This document shows positions 16,263-23,867 of a stretch of DNA of 64,000 nucleotides, piece by piece. Under the pieces are notes generated by a model. It had not been told where the DNA came from, did not search any database, and saw only the letters and a program-made list of their open reading frames with translations. Location: contig NZ_CP096276.1 in the NCBI RefSeq assembly GCF_024662235.1, forward strand, positions 3,844,001 through 3,908,000. The letters run 5' to 3'. The translations under genes and the position numbers were made by a program. Position 1 is the first letter of the stretch. Each line of letters opens with the position of its first letter. Origin of the DNA: Pimelobacter simplex. GTDB lineage: Bacteria; Actinomycetota; Actinomycetes; Propionibacteriales; Nocardioidaceae.

Positions 16263-16270
16263 GCAGGCAG

Positions 16271-16290
16271 CACGTGAAGTCGTTCACATG
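16271..16290. promoter_or_regulatory. Inverted repeat between XRE and APS-kinase genes
   Basis: CACGTGAA (16271-16278), GTCG spacer, TTCACATG (16283-16290): arms of 8 bp with one mismatch. It lies about 90 bp before the APS-kinase -10 box and in the shared divergent region. The binding protein is unknown. Confidence 0.35.
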
Positions 16291-16379
16291 AGCACGAGCG
16301 CCGCAGACCGCCCCACACCCCGCCCGGGTGATCGTGTCCGCCTTCCACTGTTCAAATCGGATCAACTCACTCGACTCTG

Positions 16380-16385
16380 TACGAT
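16380..16385 (+). promoter_or_regulatory. -10 box for a leaderless APS-kinase fusion gene
   Basis: TACGAT followed by 7 nt and the GTG at 16393. This favours 16393 over the in-frame ATG at 16288 as the start, since the extra 35 residues (Pro/Arg-rich) do not look like the family. Confidence 0.5.
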
Positions 16386-16392
16386 CTCCCCT

Positions 16393-18252
16393 GTGCCAGC
16401 GCCGCCAGTCCCCCAGCACTGCCCCACGCCGCGGGAGCTCGACGACCTCGAGCTGCTGACCTCCGGGGCCGCGGCACCGATCCGCGGGTTCAACGAGCCG
16501 GGCAGCCCGATCACGCTCTCGCTTCCCCAGGAGCTGCGCACCCACCTCGACGAGGGCAACGAGGTCGAGCTCGTCGACCCCGAGGGCCTGCCCCTCGCCC
16601 GGGTCGCCAGCGCGCTGCGCGGCCTGACGGTCACCTCGCTGACCCACGCGCAGTACGGCCCCTTCCGCCGGCTCTACCTGACCCCCGACGCCGTCCGCGA
16701 GCGCTACGCCGGACGTACCTTCGTCCCGGTCACCGACCTGGTCACCGACGTCCAGCTCGAGCAGCTGCGCGGCCTCGGCCCGGTCGTCCTGGTCGCCCTC
16801 GTCGGCGCCGGGACCCCCGCGGTCAGCCCGGTCGGGCTGCTGCGCGCCACGCTCCGGGTCGCCGCCCTGATCGACGCCGACGTGGTCGCCTGCCCGCTGG
16901 CCGACCACGCCTCGCTCGCCGACCCGGCGCTGCGCATCTCCGTGCTCACCTCGTACGCCGAGACCGACCCCGTCGTCGAGCTCGGGTACGGCGGCCACCT
17001 GCTCCCCGAGCTCGCCGACGTCGCGCGCGAGGAGCGCCCGCGTCCCGACGAGCAGGGCCTGGTGCTGTTCTTCACCGGACTCTCCGGCAGCGGCAAGTCC
17101 ACCCTGGCCCGCGCGCTCATGGACCGGCTGCTGGAGCAGGGCGGGCGCAGCGTGACGAGCCTCGACGGCGACGTCGTGCGCCGCAACCTGTCGGCCGGGC
17201 TCACCTTCTCCAAGGAGGACCGCGAGACCAACATCCGCCGGATCGGCTGGGTGGCCGCTGAGATCTCCCGCCACGGCGGGGTCGCGGTGTGCAGCCCGAT
17301 CGCGCCCTTCGACCACACCCGCCAGCAGGTCCGGGCGATGGTCGACGAGGCCGGCGGCGCGTTCTTCCTGGTCCACGTCGCCACCCCGCTCGAGGAGTGC
17401 GAGCGACGCGACCGCAAGGGGCTCTACGCCAAGGCCCGCCGTGGCGAGATCCCCGAGTTCACCGGCATCTCCTCGCCCTACGAGGAGCCGCTCGACGCCA
17501 ACGTGCGCGTCGACACCACCGGCCGGACGATCGACGAGGCGCTCGACGACGTGATCGCGGCACTGCGCGCGACGGGCTACCTCGACCTGGGCACGCCGGC
17601 CGAGGACCTCGCGGCGGAGGCCGTGCCCGAGCCGGCCGCGCCGCTCGTGGTCACTGAGCCCGACCCGGGGCCAGTGCCCGACGCGCGCGGGCGGGTCGAG
17701 GCGACCCCGCTGCGCGTGCTCTTCGTCTGCACCGCCAACATCTGCCGCTCGCCGTACATGGAGCTGCGCTCGCGCGCCCTGACCGGCGCCGAGTCCGGCA
17801 TCGAGTTCGCCAGCGCCGGCACCCACGGCTTCAACGCCCACCCGGTCGACCGGACGATGGGCGCGGTCCTCGCCGAGCGCGGGGTGAGCACCGACCTGAT
17901 CAACGGCTTCGCCAGCCGCCCGCTGACCGACGACCTGATCGAGGTCGCCGACCTGGTCCTGACCGCGGAGTCGGCGCACCGCGCGTTCGTCCTCGAGGAG
18001 GTCCCGGGCGCCTTCCGCAAGGCGTTCACGCTCGGCCAGTTCGCCGAGTCGATCGACCGCGTCGACCCGGCCCTCCACGGCGCCGACCTGGTCACCGCCG
18101 TCGGTCACCGCCGCGCCGGGGCCACCGAGCATCACGACATCCGTGACCCGTACCGCCGGGGCAAGGCGGCCGCCGACGTCTCGGCGGACCAGATCGACGC
18201 CCTCCTCCAGGCGGTGCTCCCCCGCCTGGCCCTGCCCCAGACAGGTGACTGA
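16393..18252 (+). CDS. cysC: Fusion: ATP-sulfurylase-like / APS kinase / low-molecular-weight phosphatase domains
   Basis: A 619-residue cytoplasmic fusion. Residues ~1-215 resemble the ATP-sulfurylase PUA-like and partial nucleotidyl region, but the catalytic GRNPxHxxH-type motif is absent. Residues ~222-400 are a complete APS kinase: P-loop GLSGSGKST (about 229-237), LDGDVVRRNLSAGLTFSKED, and RKGLYAKARRGEIPEFTGIS. Residues ~440-619 are a low-molecular-weight tyrosine phosphatase/arsenate-reductase-like domain with CTANICRS (CX5R, about 446-453) and the general-acid motif HDIRDPYRRG. The kinase step makes PAPS from APS. The phosphatase might remove PAPS/PAP-type phosphate or regulate, but this is inference. 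Adjacent TauE and nearby cysDN fit sulfur assimilation. Confidence 0.85.
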   Translation: MPAPPVPQHCPTPRELDDLELLTSGAAAPIRGFNEPGSPITLSLPQELRTHLDEGNEVELVDPEGLPLARVASALRGLTVTSLTHAQYGPFRRLYLTPDAVRERYAGRTFVPVTDLVTDVQLEQLRGLGPVVLVALVGAGTPAVSPVGLLRATLRVAALIDADVVACPLADHASLADPALRISVLTSYAETDPVVELGYGGHLLPELADVAREERPRPDEQGLVLFFTGLSGSGKSTLARALMDRLLEQGGRSVTSLDGDVVRRNLSAGLTFSKEDRETNIRRIGWVAAEISRHGGVAVCSPIAPFDHTRQQVRAMVDEAGGAFFLVHVATPLEECERRDRKGLYAKARRGEIPEFTGISSPYEEPLDANVRVDTTGRTIDEALDDVIAALRATGYLDLGTPAEDLAAEAVPEPAAPLVVTEPDPGPVPDARGRVEATPLRVLFVCTANICRSPYMELRSRALTGAESGIEFASAGTHGFNAHPVDRTMGAVLAERGVSTDLINGFASRPLTDDLIEVADLVLTAESAHRAFVLEEVPGAFRKAFTLGQFAESIDRVDPALHGADLVTAVGHRRAGATEHHDIRDPYRRGKAAADVSADQIDALLQAVLPRLALPQTGD

Positions 18253-19259
18253 TGGACGACCTGCTCACCCTCACCGCGCTCTCGATCGCGGCGGCCGGAT
18301 TCTTCGTCGGCATCGTCGTCGGCCTCACCGGCATGGGCGGTGGCGCCCTGATGACGCCCGCCCTGATCTTCCTCGGGGTCGGCCACACCTCCGCGATCGT
18401 CACCGCGGACCTCACCGCGGCGGCGGTCTACAAGACCGGTGGCGCGATCACCCATGCGCGGGAGGGCTCGCCCAGCCTCAAGCTGGCCGGCTGGCTGATC
18501 CTCGGCTCCGTACCGATGGCCTTCGTCGGGCCGTGGCTGGTCAAGGCGCTCACCGACGACCCGACCGAGCTCGAGAAGACGCTCAAGCTCTGCATCGGCA
18601 TCGCCCTGCTCTTCGCCGCCTCCACCTACGCGCTGCGGCTCTACATCAACCTCAAGCGGGTACGCCGCGGCGGCGCGCTGCCCGACGACAACCCTCGCAT
18701 CCGGCCCCTCCCGACCCTGCTGGTCGGCATGCTCGGCGGCCTCCTCGTCGGCGTGACCAGCGTCGGCTCGGGCTCGGTCATCATGATCGCGCTCCTCATG
18801 CTCTACCCCGGCCTGTCCGCCGTCCGCCTGGTCGGCACCGACCTGGTCCAGGCCGTGCCACTGGTGCTCAGCGCCGCGCTGGCGAATATCGCCATCCACG
18901 GCCTGGAGTGGAGCCTGGTCATCCCGCTCGTCATCGGCTCCGTGCCCGGCACCCTGATCGGCGCCCGCCTGGCCCCGCGCGTTCCCCAGTCCTACATCCG
19001 CCGCGGCATCGTGATCGTGCTGACGATGTCCGGCGTCGCCCTGCTCTTCAAGGCCGGCCTGCACCCGTTCGGCGAGGGCCACGAGACCGCCGAGGCCCTC
19101 GTGGTCGCCGCGATCGGCGTGGCCATGCTCGTCCTCGTGCCGCTCGTGTGGGGCCTGATCCGGCGCCGGCACGACCTGCCGATGTTCGGCGCGCCGACCG
19201 TCGCCGAGATCGAGTCGTTCGGCTCGCCGGAGCAGACCGCCGTCCGGAGCGAGGCCTAG
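18252..19259 (+). CDS. TauE/SafE family sulfite/sulfonate exporter
   Basis: A 335-residue membrane protein with about eight helices in two halves. It shows the family GMGGGALMTPALIFLGVGHT and GVTSVGSGSVIMIALLMLYP motifs, one in each repeat, and VPGTLIGARLAPRVPQSYIR late in the protein. Members export sulfite, sulfoacetate or related organosulfur anions. It overlaps the stop of the APS-kinase fusion by 1 nt (TGATG) and so is translationally coupled, suggesting export of a sulfur oxyanion linked to assimilation. Confidence 0.88.
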   Translation: MDDLLTLTALSIAAAGFFVGIVVGLTGMGGGALMTPALIFLGVGHTSAIVTADLTAAAVYKTGGAITHAREGSPSLKLAGWLILGSVPMAFVGPWLVKALTDDPTELEKTLKLCIGIALLFAASTYALRLYINLKRVRRGGALPDDNPRIRPLPTLLVGMLGGLLVGVTSVGSGSVIMIALLMLYPGLSAVRLVGTDLVQAVPLVLSAALANIAIHGLEWSLVIPLVIGSVPGTLIGARLAPRVPQSYIRRGIVIVLTMSGVALLFKAGLHPFGEGHETAEALVVAAIGVAMLVLVPLVWGLIRRRHDLPMFGAPTVAEIESFGSPEQTAVRSEA

Positions 19260-19348
19260 TCCCTTCGGGCCATCGCCACGCCCGACGATCAGAGGATCCA
19301 CCCGTGCCCACCCGCGGACTACCGTGGGAGCAGGCAAGGGAGGCCGTC
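19260..19348 (+). other. Intergenic region before a candidate small membrane protein gene
   Basis: An 89-bp region. TACCGT near 19320 could serve as a -10 box, and GGGAGG lies 6 nt before ATG 19349. No terminator is evident after the TauE gene. Confidence 0.25.
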
Positions 19349-19492
19349 ATGGACCTGATGTTGAGCATCGGAGCGATCTGGGTGGGCGCCGCGGCGCTGT
19401 TCACCTTCGGCGTGAGCCGCGCGCACGCGCTCGAGACCCCGTTCCAGGTGGAGCGGGTGCGGCCGGTCGTCCGGCCTCAGTCGCGCCCGTAG
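19349..19492 (+). CDS. Candidate small single-helix membrane protein (47 aa)
   Basis: ATG at 19349 preceded by AAGGGAGGCCGTC, a strong ribosome-binding site. The 47-residue product has one hydrophobic segment ([20 protein letters not shown]) followed by a basic tail ([20 protein letters not shown]). Codon third positions are strongly G/C. It ends 16 nt inside the convergent ugd gene's 3' end. The protein is not recognised; a membrane micro-protein is the simplest reading. Evidence is the RBS, codon bias and a sensible topology only. Confidence 0.5.
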   Translation: MDLMLSIGAIWVGAAALFTFGVSRAHALETPFQVERVRPVVRPQSRP

Positions 19493-20643
19493 ACGTCGCG
19501 GGTATAGACCTTCTCGGCCACGTCGTCGAGGACGTCGGTCCGCCGGTTGGCGATGATCACGTCCGCCTTGCGCTTGAACTCGTCGAGGTCGCGCACGACC
19601 TTCGAGTTGAAGAACCTCTTCTGGTCCAGCTCGGGCTCGAAGACGATCACCTTGACGCCGCGCGCCTTGATCCGCTTCATCACGCCCTGCACCGCCGACT
19701 CGCGGAAGTTGTCCGAGCCGGCCTTCATCGTCAGCCGGTAGATCCCGACCACCTTCGGGTCGCGGCGCAGCACGTCCTCGGCGATGAACTCCTTGCGCGT
19801 GGTGTTGGCCTCCACGATCGCGCTGATCAGGTTCTGCGGCACCTGACGGTAGTTGGCCTGGAGCTGCTTGGTGTCCTTGGGCAGGCAGTAGCCGCCGTAC
19901 CCGAACGACGGGTTGTTGTAGTGCGAGCCGATCCGCGGGTCGAGGCCGACCCCCTCGATCACCTGGCGGGTGTCGAGGTGGTGCAGCGCGGCATAGGTGT
20001 CGAGCTCGTTGAAGTACGCCACCCGCAGCGCGAGGTAGGTGTTGGCGAACAGCTTGATCGCCTCGGCCTCCGTCGAGCCGGTGAACAGCACCGGGACGTC
20101 GTCGGCGAGTGCCGCCTGGACGAGCAGCTTGGCGAAGAGCCGGCCCGGCTCGGTGTCGGAGCCGACGACGATCCGCGAGGGGTGGAGGTTGTCGTGCAGC
20201 GCCCGGCCCTCGCGCAGGAACTCGGGGCTGAACAGGATGGCCGCGCCCGGGTGCCGCTCACGCAGCGTGTTGGTGTAGCCGACCGGGACCGTCGACTTCA
20301 CCACGACCGTCGCGGCCGGGTTGGCGGCGAGCGCCTCGGCGGTGACCCGCTCGACGGTGGAGGTGTCGAAGCGGTTGGTCTCGGGGTCGTAGTTGGTGGG
20401 CGTGGCGACGATGACGAAGGTCGCGTCGGCGTACGCCTCGCGGCGGCTGCGGGTCGCGCGGAGCGAGAGCTCGCCCGACGCGAGGTACTCCTCGAGCTCG
20501 GCGTCCACCACGGGTGAGCGGCCCTCGTTGACCGCGGTGACCCGCTCGGTGCTCACGTCGAGCACGGTCACGTCGTTGTAGCGGGCGAGCAGCACGGCGT
20601 TGGAGAGGCCGACGTAGCCGGCTCCGACCACGGTGATCTTCAT
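19477..20643 (-). CDS. ugd: UDP-glucose 6-dehydrogenase (nucleotide-sugar dehydrogenase)
   Basis: A 388-residue NAD-dependent enzyme oxidising UDP-glucose to UDP-glucuronate, a capsule/exopolysaccharide precursor. It has the N-terminal Rossmann motif [20 protein letters not shown], then [58 protein letters not shown] and the lysine region [20 protein letters not shown]. The catalytic cysteine lies in [15 protein letters not shown]. The compact length matches the short enterobacterial-type Ugd. ATG at 20643 with no clear ribosome-binding site. It likely supports the polysaccharide operon starting near 23.9 kb. Confidence 0.92.
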   Translation of the reverse strand: MKITVVGAGYVGLSNAVLLARYNDVTVLDVSTERVTAVNEGRSPVVDAELEEYLASGELSLRATRSRREAYADATFVIVATPTNYDPETNRFDTSTVERVTAEALAANPAATVVVKSTVPVGYTNTLRERHPGAAILFSPEFLREGRALHDNLHPSRIVVGSDTEPGRLFAKLLVQAALADDVPVLFTGSTEAEAIKLFANTYLALRVAYFNELDTYAALHHLDTRQVIEGVGLDPRIGSHYNNPSFGYGGYCLPKDTKQLQANYRQVPQNLISAIVEANTTRKEFIAEDVLRRDPKVVGIYRLTMKAGSDNFRESAVQGVMKRIKARGVKVIVFEPELDQKRFFNSKVVRDLDEFKRKADVIIANRRTDVLDDVAEKVYTRDVYGRD

Positions 20644-20688
20644 GCTTCGAGGACAACCGCCGCGATCGAACGGGGCGCCACGTCCGCG

Positions 20689-21486
20689 TTAACGGCGGAC
20701 GCCGGGTTGCTGCCAATCCCACACCGACGAGATCGGCAGCCCCCACAGCCGGGGCCCGAACTGGTGGCCGACCGGGGCGGTGTTGAGCACGACGCCGCCG
20801 CGGAAGCGCTGGCCCGCACGGCGGGCCAGCGACTCCAGCGCGACGAACTGGTGGGGGCGCAGGCTCGCCGCCGTGCGCACCTCCAGCCCGTAGAGGCTGT
20901 CGTCGGGCAGCTCGATCACCAGGTCGACGGCCAGGCCGTTGCGCTCGCGCAGGTACGACACCCGGTGCTCGACCGCGCTCGTCTCGCGCTGGCGCAGCAG
21001 CTCGACGGCCACGATCCCGCGCAGCAGCGGCGCCAGGGCCCGGCGGCCGGCGAACTCGCCGAGCTCGGCGGCGGAGCGTCCGGTCAGGTGCCGGGCCAGC
21101 GCCGGGTCGGCCAGCACCGCCTGCGGCCGCCCGATGGCGCGCTTGGCCGCGGCGGCGCGGCTGCCCGGCAGCAGGAGCAGGACGCCGAGCTCGACCAGCA
21201 CGTCGACGTACGGCGAGACGGTGGTGGGCGGGATGCCGGCCGCGGCCCCGAGCCGGGCCTTGTTGAGCTCGCCGGCCGGCGGGTCGGCCAGCGCCCCGAG
21301 GATCGCGCGGAGCCGCTCGGGGTCCATCCGGCGCCGGGCCCGGGCGCGGCGCTCGATCGCGGCCACCTCGTCGTCGAGGCCGGGGCGCTCCGTCGCCGCG
21401 ACGTACGACGGCACGTCCCACGCGCTGCGCACCTCCCCGGGCACCGAGCCGCGCGAGCCCAGCCGGGCGACGAAGTCGGCGACCAC
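20689..21486 (-). CDS. DUF4143-type protein lacking its AAA+ ATPase half
   Basis: A 265-residue protein corresponding to the C-terminal part of the common AAA-ATPase/DUF4143 family. It has the winged-helix-like segment LNKARLGAAAGIPPTTVSPY with VDVLVELGVLLLLPG, then AVLADPALARHLTG. The nuclease-like end follows: AVEHRVSYLRERNGLAVDLV, DSLYGLEVRTAASLRPHQF and ALESLARRAGQRFRGGVVLN. Full-length relatives are about 400 residues, with a Walker A in the first 60; no such motif is present here or just upstream. It may be a stand-alone regulator or nuclease-like remnant, or a decayed gene. GTG start at 21486. Confidence 0.7.
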   Translation of the reverse strand: MVADFVARLGSRGSVPGEVRSAWDVPSYVAATERPGLDDEVAAIERRARARRRMDPERLRAILGALADPPAGELNKARLGAAAGIPPTTVSPYVDVLVELGVLLLLPGSRAAAAKRAIGRPQAVLADPALARHLTGRSAAELGEFAGRRALAPLLRGIVAVELLRQRETSAVEHRVSYLRERNGLAVDLVIELPDDSLYGLEVRTAASLRPHQFVALESLARRAGQRFRGGVVLNTAPVGHQFGPRLWGLPISSVWDWQQPGVRR

Positions 21487-21600
21487 GGGGGTGATCCTAG
21501 GCGCCCGGCGCCGCGAAACTCGTCGATTTGTCTAGCGAGCCGTCGAGAATGTCTCGGTGCAAGGTGCCGCATGGCACGATGGGCGAGCCCGGAGTTTGAG
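21487..21600. other. Intergenic region before cysD
   Basis: The 114-bp divergent spacer between the DUF4143 gene and cysD. It contains AAACTCGTCGATTT (about 21515-21528), loosely like the polysaccharide-operon motif. No firm promoter call. Confidence 0.25.
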
Positions 21601-21614
21601 TAGAACGTGTTCTA
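21601..21614. promoter_or_regulatory. KstR-type palindrome upstream of cysD
   Basis: TAGAACGTGTTCTA, a perfect 6-bp inverted repeat with a 2-bp centre, 19 nt before the cysD GTG. It fits the published actinobacterial KstR operator pattern TNNAACNNGTTNNA at every fixed position. Whether a KstR-like TetR repressor acts on sulfate activation here is not shown; other TetR repressors use similar palindromes. Confidence 0.5.
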
Positions 21615-21633
21615 GAAGGGATGGGCCGTCCGC

Positions 21634-22548
21634 GTGACAGTGACGCACAGCGACTACCGCCTCAGCCAGCTGGACCAGCTGGAGGCAGAGTCGATCCACA
21701 TCTTCCGCGAGGTCGCGGCCGAGTTCGAGAAGCCCGTGCTGATGTTCTCGGGCGGCAAGGACTCGATCGTCATGATGCGCCTCGCCGAGAAGGCCTTCTA
21801 CCCGGCGAAGATCCCGTTCCCGGTGCTGCAGGTCGACACCGGCTACGACTTCCCCGAGGTGCTCGCCACCCGGGACAACTGGGTCAACCGCCTGGGCGTC
21901 AAGCTGATCGTGGCCGGCGTCGAGCAGGCCATCGCCGACGGCATCGTCGTCGACGACGGCAAGACCTCGCGCAACCGCCTCCAGATCGGCACCCTGCTCA
22001 ACGCCATCGAGGAGAACGGCTTCACCGCCGCCTTCGGTGGCGGCCGCCGCGACGAGGAGAAGGCCCGCGCCAAGGAGCGCGTCTACTCCCACCGCGACGA
22101 GTTCGGCCAGTGGGACCCGAAGAACCAGCGCCCCGAGCTCTGGAGCCTCTACAACGGCCGCCTGCACGAGGGCGAGCACATGCGGATCTTCCCGATCTCC
22201 AACTGGACCGAGCTGGACATCTGGGACTACATCGGCCGCGAGGGCATCGAGATCCCCAGCATCTACTTCTCCCACCAGCGCCGGGTCTTCGAGCGCGACG
22301 GGATGCTCCTGTCCGAGAGCGAGCACAACCCGCTGCGCGACGGCGAGGTCGCCGAGGAGCGCACCGTCCGGTTCCGCACCGTCGGCGACCTGACGCTCAC
22401 CGGCTGCGTGGAGTCCACGGCGAGCACCATCGCCGAGGTCATCGACGAGGTCGCGATCGCCCGGGTCACCGAGCGCGGCGCCACCCGTGGCGACGACCGG
22501 TTCTCCGAGGCCGCCATGGAAGACCGCAAGAAGGAGGGCTACTTCTGA
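21634..22548 (+). CDS. cysD: Sulfate adenylyltransferase subunit 2
   Basis: A 304-residue PAPS-reductase-like/N-type ATP pyrophosphatase that forms APS from ATP and sulfate with CysN. PP-loop motif VLMFSGGKDSIVMMRLAEKA near residue 35; later QVDTGYDFPEVLATRDNWV, AAFGGGRRDEEKARAKERVY, SWNW-type region ISNWTELDIWDYIGREGIEI, and the C-terminal RFRTVGDLTLTGCVESTAST. Normal length. GTG start at 21634 (GTG at 21640 is an alternative); the ribosome-binding site is weak. The stop overlaps the cysN ATG by 1 nt. Confidence 0.95.
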   Translation: MTVTHSDYRLSQLDQLEAESIHIFREVAAEFEKPVLMFSGGKDSIVMMRLAEKAFYPAKIPFPVLQVDTGYDFPEVLATRDNWVNRLGVKLIVAGVEQAIADGIVVDDGKTSRNRLQIGTLLNAIEENGFTAAFGGGRRDEEKARAKERVYSHRDEFGQWDPKNQRPELWSLYNGRLHEGEHMRIFPISNWTELDIWDYIGREGIEIPSIYFSHQRRVFERDGMLLSESEHNPLRDGEVAEERTVRFRTVGDLTLTGCVESTASTIAEVIDEVAIARVTERGATRGDDRFSEAAMEDRKKEGYF

Positions 22549-23816
22549 TGAGCACCGACGAGAAGCGCCCCATGGACCTGCTGCGGTTCGCCACCGCCGG
22601 CTCGGTCGACGACGGCAAGTCCACCCTCATCGGGCGGCTGCTGCTCGACTCCAAGTCGATCTTCGAGGACCAGCTCGAGGCGGTCGAGGCCACCAGCGAG
22701 GCCAAGGGCTACGACTACACCGACCTCGCGCTGCTCACCGACGGCCTGCGCTCCGAGCGCGAGCAGGGCATCACCATCGACGTGGCCTACCGCTACTTCG
22801 CGACGCCCAGCCGCAAGTTCATCATCGCCGACACCCCCGGCCACGTGCAGTACACGCGCAACATGGTCACCGGCGCCTCGACCGCCGACCTCGGCCTGGT
22901 GCTCGTCGACGCCCGCCAGGGCCTCACCGAGCAGTCGCGCCGGCACGCGGTGATCCTCTCGCTGCTCCGCGTCCCGCACCTGGTGCTCGCGGTCAACAAG
23001 ATGGACCTCGTCGACTTCGACCAGTCGATCTACGAGAACATCTACCGCGAGTTCACCCAGTTCGCGACCAAGCTCAACGTGCCCGACCTCGAGGTCATCC
23101 CGATCTCGGCGCTCCAGGGCGACAACGTGGTGACCCGCTCCGAGAACATGCCGTGGTACTCCGGTCCCACGCTCATGCACCACCTCGAGCACGTCCACGT
23201 CGCCTCCGACCGCGACCTGATCGACGCGCGGTTCCCGGTGCAGTACGTCATCCGGCCCAAGTCCGACGAGTTCCACGACTACCGCGGCTACGCCGGTCAG
23301 GTGGCCGGTGGCGTGCTCAAGCCGGGCGACGAGGTCGTCGTCCTGCCCTCGGGCATGACGTCGAAGATCTCCAAGATCGACCTGTTCGACAAGGAGGTCA
23401 CCGAGGCCTTCCCCCCGATGAGCGTGACGGTCCACCTCGAGGACGACGTCGACGTCTCGCGCGGCGACATGATCGCCCGGGTCAAGAACGCGCCGACGCC
23501 GAGCCAGGACATCGACGCGATGATCTGCTGGATGACCACCGCTCCCCTCCAGGCGCGGCAGAAGCTGGCGATCAAGCACACGACCCGCACCGGCCGGGCC
23601 CTGGTCAAGGACATCCAGTACCGCCTGGACGTCAACACGCTGCACCGCGACCAGGAGACCAAGGAGCTCGGCGTCAACGAGATCGGCCGGGTCACCCTGC
23701 GCACCACGGTGCCGCTGCTGTGCGACCCGTACTCCAAGAACCGCACCACCGGTTCGTTCGTGCTGATCGACGAGGCGACCGGCGTGACCGTCGGCGCCGG
23801 CATGATCAACGGCTGA
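22548..23816 (+). CDS. cysN: Sulfate adenylyltransferase subunit 1 (GTPase)
   Basis: A 422-residue EF-Tu-like GTPase that drives APS formation by CysD. GTPase motifs: G1 AGSVDDGKSTLIGRLL (about residues 17-32), EQGITIDVAYRYF (switch I), G3 IADTPGHVQYTRNM, G4 AVNKMDLVDFDQ and G5-like VIPISALQGDNV. Beta-barrel domains 2 and 3 follow, with VQYVIRPKSDEFHDYRGYAG and GRVTLRTTVPLLCDPY. No C-terminal APS-kinase domain is fused, which agrees with a separate cysC fusion at 16-18 kb. Translationally coupled to cysD; a strong terminator follows. Confidence 0.95.
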   Translation: MSTDEKRPMDLLRFATAGSVDDGKSTLIGRLLLDSKSIFEDQLEAVEATSEAKGYDYTDLALLTDGLRSEREQGITIDVAYRYFATPSRKFIIADTPGHVQYTRNMVTGASTADLGLVLVDARQGLTEQSRRHAVILSLLRVPHLVLAVNKMDLVDFDQSIYENIYREFTQFATKLNVPDLEVIPISALQGDNVVTRSENMPWYSGPTLMHHLEHVHVASDRDLIDARFPVQYVIRPKSDEFHDYRGYAGQVAGGVLKPGDEVVVLPSGMTSKISKIDLFDKEVTEAFPPMSVTVHLEDDVDVSRGDMIARVKNAPTPSQDIDAMICWMTTAPLQARQKLAIKHTTRTGRALVKDIQYRLDVNTLHRDQETKELGVNEIGRVTLRTTVPLLCDPYSKNRTTGSFVLIDEATGVTVGAGMING

Positions 23817-23834
23817 TCCACCCGCACCACCGTT

Positions 23835-23867
23835 CCGTGGCCGCCCGCTCTCAGCGGGCGGCCACGG
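23835..23867. terminator. Bidirectional hairpin terminator between cysN and the flippase gene
   Basis: A perfect 15-bp stem (23835-23849 with 23853-23867) and a 3-nt loop, core GTGGCCGCCCGCT. It lies 19 nt after the cysN stop and includes the last codons of the convergent flippase gene. No T-run. Confidence 0.65.

Noticed and set aside
16288..16392. ATG at 16288 as the start of the APS-kinase fusion
   Set aside because: The extra 35 residues are not family-like, and a -10 box 7 nt before GTG 16393 indicates a leaderless start there.
16249..18135. A 628-codon frame opposite the APS-kinase fusion
   Set aside because: It mirrors the real gene's third-position bias, has no motifs and would run through the divergent promoter region.
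11984..20659. Shared 12-mer CGAGGACAACCG upstream of the priming transferase (11984-11995) and of ugd (20648-20659)
   Set aside because: The copies point in opposite directions relative to their genes and are GC-rich; probably chance.
21549..21599. A 16-codon ORF before cysD as a second cysteine leader peptide
   Set aside because: It has only one Cys codon and none of the LCRxxSALC pattern; no convincing promoter or RBS was found.
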